Part shown: piece after piece, positions 16,021-23,298 of the stretch | How the letters are laid out: every line of letters begins with the position of its first letter | Numbering within the stretch: position 1 is the first letter of the stretch | NCBI GenBank assembly: GCA_017522515.1 | Contig: JAFWZH010000231.1 | Location: 1-23,298 of the forward strand | Reading direction: 5' to 3' | Length of the DNA: 23,298 nucleotides | DNA from: Clostridia bacterium | GTDB taxonomy: Bacteria > Bacillota_A > Clostridia > UBA1212 > UBA1255 | Program-made: the position numbers and the translations under genes | Notes under the pieces: generated by a model | The model's input: the letters and a program-made list of their open reading frames with translations, nothing else | What the model was told of the DNA's origin: nothing | Databases searched by the model: none

Positions 16021-16584
16021 ATGAAAATAGACTACTGTAACAAGCCAATTGGAGCATCAAAAATGCGCTTTAGAATAAGTTACATCCTAAATATTATAAG
16101 GAGTTGGCTATATTTCCATTTAAAATTCAGAAACGTAGAGTACAAGGGATTTGTACGAATTATGAAAGGTACAAAATTCAACAAAAGTTATAAATTTGAA
16201 TTAGGGCATAATGTTCAATTTGGTATTGGATGTCATCTTGATGCACCTGCAAAAATATCGGACAACGTACTATTTGCAGGTAACGTAACACTATTAGGCA
16301 AAAATGCACACACCTTTGACACACCTTGTAAAACCATTTGGAGCGGCGAAAGAGGAGATACACCTCCGGTAATTATTGAAGATGATGTTTGGATTGGATT
16401 TGGTTCAATTATAATGTCGGGTGTGACCATTGGTGCTGGAGCTGTAGTTGCAGCAGGTTCTGTTGTTACAAAAGATGTCCCCCCCTGTGCTATTGTCGGT
16501 GGCAATCCTGCAAAAATAATCAAATACAGATTTGTACCGGAAGATATTGACAAGCACTGCAAATGGCTAAATTCAAACAAATAA
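16021..16584 (+). CDS. Hexapeptide-repeat acyltransferase (WbbJ-like)
   Basis: The 187-aa LbH acyltransferase has coils from about 45 to 165. Catalytic His97 lies in KNAHTFD, and the [10 protein letters not shown] (121-130), [14 protein letters not shown] (142-155) and [10 protein letters not shown] (158-167) signatures are clean. It should acetylate (or otherwise acylate) a repeat-unit sugar from acyl-CoA. The start used is the ATG 2 bases after the previous stop; an internal ATG at residue 15 is possible. A run of seven C (16479-16485) lies within the coding part near the end. A 45-aa ORF overlaps its last 22 bases. Confidence 0.87.
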   Translation: MKIDYCNKPIGASKMRFRISYILNIIRSWLYFHLKFRNVEYKGFVRIMKGTKFNKSYKFELGHNVQFGIGCHLDAPAKISDNVLFAGNVTLLGKNAHTFDTPCKTIWSGERGDTPPVIIEDDVWIGFGSIIMSGVTIGAGAVVAAGSVVTKDVPPCAIVGGNPAKIIKYRFVPEDIDKHCKWLNSNK

Positions 16585-16700
16585 TAAAAATACAGAGCAC
16601 AATTCTCGTTTTGGCATACATCGTGCGTTCTATCGGACGTATTTTTGTTCAAATATTCAGTAAAGAGAATTTTGATTGGAAAGCAATAATTAAACTTTAA
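16563..16700 (+). CDS. 45-aa small ORF, possible glycosyltransferase tail remnant
   Basis: ATG 16563 to TAA 16698-16700 encodes 45 residues: [20 protein letters not shown], then a basic stretch and [13 protein letters not shown]. It overlaps the end of the acyltransferase and fills almost the whole gap to the next start (16708). The amphipathic, basic sequence resembles C-terminal membrane-proximal tails of bacterial GT2 proteins, so it may be the leftover 3' end of a lost gene rather than a working small protein. A single membrane-associated helix (about residues 8-33) is plausible. No family recognised. Confidence 0.35.
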   Translation: MAKFKQIIKIQSTILVLAYIVRSIGRIFVQIFSKENFDWKAIIKL

Positions 16701-16707
16701 AATACTA

Positions 16708-17718
16708 ATGGAAAGAAATAACACTATTGACATTTTAAAAGGCATTGCGATACTATTGGTCGTTTTCGGTCATATATGTTGGGAAGGAGTAAGCCACACA
16801 TACCTGTGGGGGTTTCATATGGCTGTTTTCTTCTTTGCAAGCGGTATTTTTTTTTCAACCGAGAAATATAAGAACTCATTCAATAAATTCTTTAAGGCAA
16901 AAATAAAAGGACTGATATTTCCGTATATAATATTCTATCTACTCACTTATATTTATTGGGTTTTGATTGAAAGCCACTTCCGTGGAGGAGACTGGTCGAG
17001 ATTTGACCAGTTCTTGGGACTTTTTTATGGTACATACAATGTAAAATTCAATGACTTTAATGGTGCATTATGGTTTCTGCCCTGCCTGTTCACAATGAAT
17101 ATCTATTATTGGTTCGTAAATAAAATAAATAACAATGTAGCACGCATATCAACAGTCTGTGCTATATATCTTATATGTTTTTATTTAAATCCATATTTAT
17201 CGCTACTGCCTTTCGGTATGTTCGCTGCGGCAATTTCACTTGTCTTCTTTGAGGCAGGGCGTATGTATCGTCCATATTTGGATAAAAAATTTCCTATATA
17301 TGGTTATGTCATATTGATGGGCATTGCAATAGCAATACAGATATTACTTCAAGGAAAAGCATTGTCAGCATGGAGAGTTAATGAAACGTCAGACAATCCT
17401 TTATACTCCTTGATTTTGCCGTTCGCCGGTATTGCGCTCTATACAGCAATATCATCTATAATTAAAAAGAACAGAATGCTTGAGTGGTTCGGCAAGAACA
17501 GCCTGATCATATTCGCATTCCATGCAGCAGTACTCCGTGTTGTACTTGCTGTTATAGCCTATATACTTAAAGAACCTGTATTGGAGGTTAGAATGGACAT
17601 TTGGAATAGTATTGTGGCTACAGTTCTCACACTTATTATACTATATCCAGTTTGTATTGTTTGGAACACTCATATTAACCCTTGGCTTAATAAAATGTAC
17701 ACCAAAATTCTTAACTAA
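16708..17718 (+). CDS. Membrane acyltransferase, family 3 (OafA/YrhL-type core)
   Basis: The 336-aa protein with about 10 membrane segments starts NNTIDILKGIAILLVVFGH (4-22), the signature of acyltransferase family 3 with the conserved His22. An ALWFLPCLF block (about 120-128) and a late FGKNSLIIFAFH segment are also typical of the group. These proteins transfer acetyl or succinyl groups to cell-surface glycans across or at the inner membrane; no extra SGNH domain is present. Gene-internal position between GTs points to O-acylation of the capsule unit. A run of nine T (16847-16855) lies near codon 48. Confidence 0.85.
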   Translation: MERNNTIDILKGIAILLVVFGHICWEGVSHTYLWGFHMAVFFFASGIFFSTEKYKNSFNKFFKAKIKGLIFPYIIFYLLTYIYWVLIESHFRGGDWSRFDQFLGLFYGTYNVKFNDFNGALWFLPCLFTMNIYYWFVNKINNNVARISTVCAIYLICFYLNPYLSLLPFGMFAAAISLVFFEAGRMYRPYLDKKFPIYGYVILMGIAIAIQILLQGKALSAWRVNETSDNPLYSLILPFAGIALYTAISSIIKKNRMLEWFGKNSLIIFAFHAAVLRVVLAVIAYILKEPVLEVRMDIWNSIVATVLTLIILYPVCIVWNTHINPWLNKMYTKILN

Positions 17719-18030
17719 TAATTATAATACAATGATTTGTTGATATTATGCTGAATATACTTATAAACACATATGCCGTTGCTCCTATTTGGGGTTGCGA
17801 ACATGAACTTTTTTTGGGGGGAACAAAGGAGCAAAGTATGCGTGAGGAGCAATTGACAGTATGGAAAAAATCCAAGTCTTGATACAATTGCAATCTTTTT
17901 ACTAAATATCATATTGTTTTATCATTTGCATTTCATTAGCAATAAAAATTCAGAGAAAATATAAAAATGATTCCTCATACATATAGAATCATGTTTGATA
18001 AATTTAGTTTATAAATAGCAACATTATAAT
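17719..18030. other. Spacer with glycosyltransferase relic
   Basis: The 312 bases hold a short GT4-like N-terminal relic (17748-17882). The remaining AT-rich part (17883-18030) shows no gene, clear promoter or strong hairpin. It separates the acyltransferase from the GT10-like gene and may be a deletion scar. Confidence 0.5.
17748..17882 (+). pseudogene. 5' relic of a GT4-type glycosyltransferase gene
   Basis: The 44-codon frame begins MLNILINTYAVAPIWGCEHE, which matches the opening strand and glycine loop of Bacteroidales GT4 proteins (typically ILI-TYAVAPNWGSEPG). After about 20 residues the likeness stops, right at a T7-G6 homopolymer stretch (17809-17821 region), and the frame ends at TGA 17880-17882. 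The rest of the enzyme is absent. It is best read as the remaining 5' end of a deleted or replaced glycosyltransferase. Confidence 0.5.
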
Positions 18031-19035
18031 ATGTATAAAGTAAAAGTTACAGTTTCTCCATCGGACAAAGAGAGATTACAAAGACAATTACCTGGGCGTG
18101 AGGGAATTTGGAAAAATTATCAATTCTTTATAAATGAGCCAATCGAAGAAGCTGATTTCTGGGTTGTTTGTTTCCAGAAACTTTCTGGCAAATCGGAAAG
18201 TTGTCATGTCGCTCCAGAAAACACAATGTTTATTACTTGGGAGCCGGATTCTGTTTATCATTTTTCCAAGGGTTTCCTTAATCAGTTTGAAAAGGTGATA
18301 AGTTGCCAAGAAAAGCTGAAGCATAAGAACTTGATAAAGGATCAGCCGGGCTTGGCATGGCAGATGGGAATGTGGAGACACCCGGACGGAAGAGCAATTA
18401 TTACTCATGATTATGATTCGTTTTCTGTATCAAAACCAGATAAAAACAAACTTATATCTGTAATTGCTAGCAATAAAGCTTTTACCAAAGGACATCGTGA
18501 AAGGTTGGAATTTGTCAAAAAACTGAAAGAACATTTTGGAGACCAGCTTGATTTGTTCGGATGGGGTTTCAATGATTTTGCCAACAAATGGGACACCATG
18601 GCCAATTACAAATATCATATCGTCATAGAGAATTGCTCCATTCCATATTATTGGAGTGAGAAATTGGCAGACGCATTTTTAGGAAACACATTCCCATTCT
18701 ATTACGGTTGCACAAATGTAGATGAGTACTTTGATAAAGATGCATATCGTGCCATAGACTTGCATGATGCAGATAAGGCTATTGAAATTATAGATAGAGC
18801 TATAGCAGAGGGGCTGTCAGAAAAGCATGCAGAAGCTGTAGAAATTGCCAAGCAAAAGGTACTTAATGATTATAACTTCTTTGAACTAGTGGTAAAAAAC
18901 TTACAGACAATGGATATAAATGCAAAAAAAGTTGATTACACTATTAAAGAGGACATTGCATTCTTTGATCCAAGAAAATTCCTGATCTATGGAAGCCGAC
19001 TCTTGAGCAATCTCAAATATAAACTTACAAAATAG
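18031..19035 (+). CDS. Glycosyltransferase family 10 (alpha-1,3/4-fucosyltransferase-like)
   Basis: The 334-aa protein carries the GT10 donor-site motif YKYHIVIENCSIPYYWSEKL (193-212) with Glu210/Lys211, then AFLGNTFPFYYG (215-226). This corresponds to the conserved YKF...FENS...YVTEKL...G..P..YG of bacterial and eukaryotic fucosyltransferases. Residues 1-70 form a short acceptor domain. It should transfer L-fucose or a related deoxysugar from a GDP donor to the repeat unit. No GDP-fucose synthesis genes (gmd/fcl) are in the window, so the donor must be made elsewhere or differ. The ATP-grasp gene starts 13 bases downstream. Confidence 0.82.
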   Translation: MYKVKVTVSPSDKERLQRQLPGREGIWKNYQFFINEPIEEADFWVVCFQKLSGKSESCHVAPENTMFITWEPDSVYHFSKGFLNQFEKVISCQEKLKHKNLIKDQPGLAWQMGMWRHPDGRAIITHDYDSFSVSKPDKNKLISVIASNKAFTKGHRERLEFVKKLKEHFGDQLDLFGWGFNDFANKWDTMANYKYHIVIENCSIPYYWSEKLADAFLGNTFPFYYGCTNVDEYFDKDAYRAIDLHDADKAIEIIDRAIAEGLSEKHAEAVEIAKQKVLNDYNFFELVVKNLQTMDINAKKVDYTIKEDIAFFDPRKFLIYGSRLLSNLKYKLTK

Positions 19036-19048
19036 GATTTACTCGATT

Positions 19049-20233
19049 ATGAAAAATAAAGTAATAGCATGGGGACGCGACGATTTCAATATGCTGGGTC
19101 TGATTCGTGAATTAGGTCAGAGTGGTCTTGATTTGTTGTTTCTATCATATGGTAAAACAAAAATATGTACAAAGAGCAAATATTGTACCAAGTATCATGC
19201 TTGTGCAACATTGAAAGATGGATTGGATTTTTTGCTCAATAATTTCAGTAACGAGGAAACTAAGCCCATTATAATTGCATCTGGAGATGATGTCATAACA
19301 TTTATTGATAAACATAAAAACGAACTTGATGCATACTTTCTGCTTCCTGGAACTAAGAGGCAAGGTGATATACAGAAGTACATTGATAAGTATACAATGA
19401 CAAAACTTGCCGATGAAATTGGTATCGTTTGTCCTAAATCACGTTTTGTTCAATGGAATTCAAATATAGACGGAGTTGATTATCCTGCAATAATCAAGCC
19501 AAGCCATCAGCAAGAAGGACACTATAACGAATTCAAATTCAAAATAATCAAGAATGAGAGTGAACTGAAAAGTACTCTTAAAATGGTTAGGCATGAGTCT
19601 GTTTTCATTCTGCAAGATTATATTCCAAAAGAGTGTGATATTCTTGTATATGGTGGCAGGATGTGGGACGGAAAGACTCTTATAGCAGGTGCTTTATTGC
19701 GTCTTAGACAAGCTGACAATGGTGATGGCTCATTTGCTTTGATTACAGAAAATATCCCTAAGGCGGTAGATGTAAATAAGATTGCAGAATATTTAGAAAG
19801 GATTGACTATAAAGGTCCATTCAGTTTTGAATATGGATTGTATAAAGATAAAGCATATTTCTATGAAGTGAATCTTCGCAATGATGGTACATCTCACTAT
19901 TTCTTACAGGCAGGTGCAAATATACCGCTCGCTTACGTAAAGAGTGTTGCTGGTGAGGATTACTCCAATGTGAGTACAAAAGTGACAGGTGATAACTACT
20001 TTATTGATGAGTTATTTGACATTGGACACGTAATATACAGAAGAATAAAGCTTAAAGAGTGGAAAAAGGATATGAAGCGTGCTACCATATACAAATACTA
20101 TGATAAGGATGATACCGAGCCATGGCGAATCATGAAGCGTACAAGGTGGATAACGTTGTTCAAGAACATGTTTGTCAAGAAGTTCAGAATACAGATTGTT
20201 TATATAATGGATAAATTAGGTATTGGAAAATGA
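19049..20233 (+). CDS. ATP-grasp ligase (carboxylate-amine ligase-like)
   Basis: The 394-aa ATP-grasp protein has a preATP-grasp domain (1-110), then YPAIIKPS (145-152) with the ATP-binding Lys150, FILQDYIP (186-193) at the adenine hinge, and FYEVNLRNDGT (271-281), whose Glu273/Asn275 are the metal ligands. Such enzymes activate a carboxylate with ATP and join it to an amine. It overlaps the deacetylase gene by 4 bases (ATGA), which suggests coupled translation. A plausible role is amide linkage of an amino acid, or of a uronic acid carboxyl, in the glycan precursor. The basic C-terminal 40 residues may contact membrane. Precise substrate unknown. Confidence 0.83.
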   Translation: MKNKVIAWGRDDFNMLGLIRELGQSGLDLLFLSYGKTKICTKSKYCTKYHACATLKDGLDFLLNNFSNEETKPIIIASGDDVITFIDKHKNELDAYFLLPGTKRQGDIQKYIDKYTMTKLADEIGIVCPKSRFVQWNSNIDGVDYPAIIKPSHQQEGHYNEFKFKIIKNESELKSTLKMVRHESVFILQDYIPKECDILVYGGRMWDGKTLIAGALLRLRQADNGDGSFALITENIPKAVDVNKIAEYLERIDYKGPFSFEYGLYKDKAYFYEVNLRNDGTSHYFLQAGANIPLAYVKSVAGEDYSNVSTKVTGDNYFIDELFDIGHVIYRRIKLKEWKKDMKRATIYKYYDKDDTEPWRIMKRTRWITLFKNMFVKKFRIQIVYIMDKLGIGK

Positions 20234-20994
20234 GTAAATTAATAACATTAATGTACCACGATGTGTACATTGACAATCCTAATGAGAGTGGTATTGCAAC
20301 TGCCGATTGCGCCACGTACAAAATCTCTAACATTACGTTTGAAGAGCACTTGAAGGCCATCAGGAAACTGATTAATGAAGGATCCATACAAGAAAATCAA
20401 ATAAGGATAACATTTGATGATGGCGGTGATAGCTTTTTCAAGATAATTATGCCTATATTGGATAAATACGGTTTTAAAGGCTACTTCTTTATTGCAACGG
20501 GATTTGTGGGACAGAAAGGCTTTTTGACCGAAAGCATGATTAAAGAACTTCATACAGACGGTCATATAGTAGGTGCACATAGCCATAGCCACCAACAGAG
20601 GATGCATACACTATCAAATGAAATCTTGATGGAGGATTGGGGTTTCAGTATGAAATATCTTTCCAATATTATAGGACAACAGGTAACGGACGTTTCGCTT
20701 CCAAACGGATATCAGTCAAAAGGTATCATGAGTGCTGTTCTGAATAACGGAGCAAAGGATATTTATACCAGCAATCCATTAGATGAGGTAAAGCATGCGG
20801 AGAATTATAACGAATATGGCCGCTATGCTATTAGGGAGAACATGACAGCTGACGATGTAGTCGCGTTGATAAAGAACAATGGGTTAAGAAGAAAGATGAG
20901 ATTAAAGTTCAAGCTGTTAGGAATAGTAAAGACTGTATTGGGAGATACTTATCTCAAATTGAGGGAAAAAGTATTGGGTAATAAAGACTATTAA
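20230..20994 (+). CDS. Polysaccharide deacetylase (NodB/CE4 family)
   Basis: The 254-aa NodB-fold protein shows motif 1 TFDDG (61-65; Asp63 the expected base, Asp64 the metal ligand) and motif 2 with His117 and His121 in AHSHSH, so the metal site is intact; MYHDV (8-12) is also family-typical. SLPNGY (156-161) takes the place of motif 3 RxPY/G, with the Arg missing. It should remove an N- or O-acetyl group from a sugar. No signal peptide is seen, so it probably acts in the cytoplasm on the lipid-linked or nucleotide-linked precursor rather than on exported polymer. It follows the ATP-grasp gene with an ATGA overlap. Confidence 0.85.
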   Translation: MSKLITLMYHDVYIDNPNESGIATADCATYKISNITFEEHLKAIRKLINEGSIQENQIRITFDDGGDSFFKIIMPILDKYGFKGYFFIATGFVGQKGFLTESMIKELHTDGHIVGAHSHSHQQRMHTLSNEILMEDWGFSMKYLSNIIGQQVTDVSLPNGYQSKGIMSAVLNNGAKDIYTSNPLDEVKHAENYNEYGRYAIRENMTADDVVALIKNNGLRRKMRLKFKLLGIVKTVLGDTYLKLREKVLGNKDY

Positions 20995-21007
20995 CAAGAA
21001 GGAGTTT

Positions 21008-21844
21008 ATGGTGACACTTAGTGTTTTAATGTCTGTTTATCATAGAGAAACAGGACAGAATTTGGACCTTGCATTGGATAGCATCTGGACAAAACAAACA
21101 AGAAAGCCGGATCAGATCGTGTTGGTACAGGATGGTCTTTTGACAGAGGAACTTTATGTCGTTATAGAAAAATATAAAAAAATCTGCGGCAGCGTGTTAT
21201 GTAGTCCGGCATTGAAGATGAACAGCGGTTTGGTTGTTGCATTAAATACTGGACTTGAATATGTGACATGCGACCTGGTTGCCCGTATGGATTCTGATGA
21301 TATCTCTTCACCGGACAGGTTTGAGAAACAAGTGAAATTTATGGAAGAAAATCCAGACATTGATGTATCCAGTGGTTCACTCCAGGAATTCAGTGAGGCA
21401 AATCCGTGCATCAGCATTCGTCATTATCCAAAGAGTGATATAAAAAAATATATTGCCAAAGCATCTCCATTGGCTCATGCAGCATCAATAATGCGTATGA
21501 AAATCTTTAGAGAAGGTGGTTTGCGTTATGATAAATACTACCATATGAACGAAGATATTGCTTTATGGTTTGACGTACTCAGAAAAGGGTATAAGATATC
21601 AAACATTGACGATATAATATACTATGTGAGGAGCGATGAAGGAATGATGCAACGCCGCAGTCGCATGAAAGCAAAAACGGAATTTTATGCTTATATGAGA
21701 GGTATAAAGGATTTGTATGGATTTTCGTGGAGATATATTTATCCTATAATGCGTTATTTTTTCCGTTTGTTACCACCGTCTATGATTGAATTGATATATG
21801 GCAGTAAAATAAGGAGGCTGTTTCTAAAAGCAAAAAAAGCATGA
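21008..21844 (+). CDS. Glycosyltransferase family 2 (AmsE-like)
   Basis: The 278-aa GT-A protein opens LSVLMSVYHRETGQNL (4-19), followed by IVLVQDG (37-43), ARMDSDD (92-98) carrying the DxD-type metal/nucleotide site, and a NEDIALWF block (about 188-195) supplying the catalytic acidic pair. The pattern fits the amylovoran AmsE-like group. It adds one sugar in the cytoplasm. Unlike most genes here it has a good Shine-Dalgarno (GAAGGAG at 20998-21004, about 4 bases before ATG 21008). It is the last cassette gene before the terminator. Confidence 0.87.
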   Translation: MVTLSVLMSVYHRETGQNLDLALDSIWTKQTRKPDQIVLVQDGLLTEELYVVIEKYKKICGSVLCSPALKMNSGLVVALNTGLEYVTCDLVARMDSDDISSPDRFEKQVKFMEENPDIDVSSGSLQEFSEANPCISIRHYPKSDIKKYIAKASPLAHAASIMRMKIFREGGLRYDKYYHMNEDIALWFDVLRKGYKISNIDDIIYYVRSDEGMMQRRSRMKAKTEFYAYMRGIKDLYGFSWRYIYPIMRYFFRLLPPSMIELIYGSKIRRLFLKAKKA

Positions 21845-22132
21845 GTCTGAGCTTATATTAGTAAGAACTACCTCTTTTGATGAGACTACGATGTAGCAAT
21901 CCAAGTTTCCATCCAATACTCATTCCTCAGCAGTTGTAAGACACACGATATTGATGTACACATTTGAATCGAAGATACTCTAAAAAGAATCCTACAGAAA
22001 AATAGAAAATCTTACTACTTCGTTGATACAGCAAAAATGGGATTGTAACTACATATTAATAGCCACCAGTAACGGATTCTACCGAAAATGGTGGCTATTT
22101 TTGATATATGTACTTTATCGGATATTAAACAT
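21845..22132. other. Convergent spacer
   Basis: The 288 bases between the GT2 gene and the convergent GDPD-like gene contain the terminator at 22059-22102. I see nothing else recognisable; short frames here look like chance. Confidence 0.5.
22059..22102 (+). terminator. Rho-independent terminator ending the cassette operon
   Basis: ATAGCCACCA (22059-22068) pairs perfectly with TGGTGGCTAT (22089-22098), followed by TTTTT (22098-22102). The loop is 20 nt and can form an inner CGG/CCG pairing. It is oriented for + strand transcripts and lies 215 bases past the GT2 gene. It may also slow - strand transcripts from the GDPD-like gene, whose stop lies 30 bases away, but no T-tract exists on that side. 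Confidence 0.75.
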
Positions 22133-23296
22133 TTATCTCTTTGCTGCTTTGAACAAAATATCTTTGATTGTAGTTCCTTCAACTGCGGTAATGCTGAACA
22201 CCGGTGCTTTTTCCATGTAATAAGTTGTGAGTGTCATAGCACTGTCACCATCCGACACAAACTCATTGTTGATGTAATCACCCATATTAATGTTCAGTTT
22301 GCCAGTGAATCTGATTTGCAACAAACCTACCGATAAGAACGGTACACTGCCGCTGTGTGCTATTGAAACCGAGTTACCTACGCTCAATGTAAGTTCGCCG
22401 TCATTGACTATACCATTGTGGGTAAACTGGTCAAAGCTATCGGCACACATAATATTCGAGTCAGTAAATATCGGAACATTCCACCCCGATGCGCTCACAT
22501 CAAAGCCCATATTAAGCAGTTTCTGATTCAATGGCTCGTTCTGGTAACTGCCTACAAAGCCTACGAAGTAGCCCTTGTTGTGCAAAGTATCAACAATATT
22601 CTTCAACTTATCATCGGTAAACTTTGTAACTCCATTAATACCATAGATGAATGGAGCACCATACTTGTTACAAACGGCAAGTATTTCCTCTACACTATTT
22701 TCCGAGCCAAAATAATATATAGGAGCAGATGTTTCTCTTGTATTAGGACCACCACCATAGGAAACATAGTTACCTATACCCATAATCCTGTCGGCTATAG
22801 AAATAGAAGTTACCCATGTACCTGTAGCATTAGTGTCTTTTCTCTGCACAAAAGGCACAATTCCATTGCGTTTACATTCATAGAGCATCTCCTCCAAAGT
22901 AGATGGTGCAGTACGATATTTAAGATATTTACTCTTGTAGCGTACATTGCTTTTGACCCACTCTAATGTCACTGAATTTACTGCAACAGCAGAAATATCG
23001 GTTACACCATCGATATGCTCAAACTGTGGACCGAATTTTCCACCATCTCCGTGCATTACAACAAACTGCCCATCAGAAGTAACATTTACATTAAGTTCAA
23101 GCATATCGAAACCAAGCCTTTTTGAAATTGCAACACTATAAATACTCTCACTCGGTATGATTATATCATCATTTGCAACTCCTTTATTTATCTTGTCAAT
23201 GAACAAATGGTCATAATAAGGATTTATTCTGTTTATGAAACAGCCAAGAATACCTCTCGTTATAGGGTATTTATCTGTAACGACATCATATCTCTT
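22133..23296 (-). CDS. GDPD-like (glycerophosphodiester phosphodiesterase-fold) protein, 5' end cut by window edge
   Basis: The - strand frame is open to the right edge. The first internal start-like codon is a TTG at 23206, but preceding residues (NRINPYYDHLF) read as ordinary protein, so the gene is partial with 387 visible residues. RLGFDMLELNVNVTSDGQFV (60-79) and VMHGDG (80-85) match the GDPD core (A...GaD.iElDv..TkDg..VvmHD). However, the expected HRG near the start reads NKG (37-39), and ExD reads ELN (67-69), so catalysis may be lost or changed. The last 120 residues form a separate beta-rich region (ending TTIKDILFKAAKR). It converges on the capsule operon, and a link to it is unproven. 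Such domains also occur in surface and phage-derived proteins. Confidence 0.7.
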   Translation of the reverse strand, partial: KRYDVVTDKYPITRGILGCFINRINPYYDHLFIDKINKGVANDDIIIPSESIYSVAISKRLGFDMLELNVNVTSDGQFVVMHGDGGKFGPQFEHIDGVTDISAVAVNSVTLEWVKSNVRYKSKYLKYRTAPSTLEEMLYECKRNGIVPFVQRKDTNATGTWVTSISIADRIMGIGNYVSYGGGPNTRETSAPIYYFGSENSVEEILAVCNKYGAPFIYGINGVTKFTDDKLKNIVDTLHNKGYFVGFVGSYQNEPLNQKLLNMGFDVSASGWNVPIFTDSNIMCADSFDQFTHNGIVNDGELTLSVGNSVSIAHSGSVPFLSVGLLQIRFTGKLNINMGDYINNEFVSDGDSAMTLTTYYMEKAPVFSITAVEGTTIKDILFKAAKR

Positions 23297-23298
23297 CA

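Noticed and set aside
22418..22966. 182-codon + strand frame opposite the GDPD-like gene
   Set aside because: The - strand frame has recognisable GDPD motifs and is open to the window edge; the + frame has none.
1..23298. CRISPR arrays, rRNA genes and insertion sequences
   Set aside because: No regularly spaced direct repeats, rRNA-like stretches or transposase genes were seen.

Overview
The window is bacterial and reads as part of a Bacteroidales genome (Bacteroides, Phocaeicola, Prevotella or a relative; the genus cannot be fixed by eye). Three upstream sites match the Bacteroidetes promoter form TTG-N20/21-TAnnTTTG. Most genes lack a Shine-Dalgarno sequence, and protein families typical of gut Bacteroidales are present. 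The content is one large surface-polysaccharide (capsule or O-antigen type) locus with nearly all genes on the + strand.

Left flank (1-6000, visibly richer in G+C): the 3' part of a NTP_transf_5-type nucleotidyltransferase gene, a small unknown protein (1300-1584), a diverged ECF sigma-like protein (1931-2410), a possible broken small gene, an AAA-ATPase-like/PD-(D/E)XK protein (2880-4430) and UDP-glucose 6-dehydrogenase (4668-5987). The long spacers here hold a duplicated hairpin element, three promoter matches and a palindromic intergenic element.

Junction (5988-6391): no intact gene. It carries a relic of a hexapeptide acyltransferase and a tRNA-like fold without an anticodon arm. Base composition turns AT-rich from here on, as expected of an exchanged serotype-specific cassette.

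Cassette (6392-21844): Wzx flippase; a cytidylyltransferase/Gfo-Idh-MocA fusion; an SDR oxidoreductase; a LicD-family transferase; a candidate Wzy polymerase; three GT4 glycosyltransferases interleaved with two hexapeptide acyltransferases; a 45-aa small ORF; a membrane acyltransferase (family 3); a 5' relic of a further GT4 gene; a GT10 fucosyltransferase-like enzyme; an ATP-grasp ligase overlapping a NodB-type deacetylase; and a GT2 glycosyltransferase. A strong hairpin terminator follows.

Right flank: a convergent, right-truncated GDPD-like gene on the - strand whose usual catalytic residues appear substituted.

Working model (inference): Ugd supplies UDP-glucuronate. The fusion, SDR and LicD proteins make and transfer a CDP-activated polyol (or similar small alcohol) phosphate, giving a phosphodiester-decorated glycan. 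GT2, GT4 and GT10 enzymes build the repeat unit, which is O-acylated and possibly deacetylated then amidated. Wzx flips it and Wzy polymerises it. The most interesting part is the CDP-polyol-like module with its atypical oxidoreductase active site, followed by the ATP-grasp/deacetylase pair.
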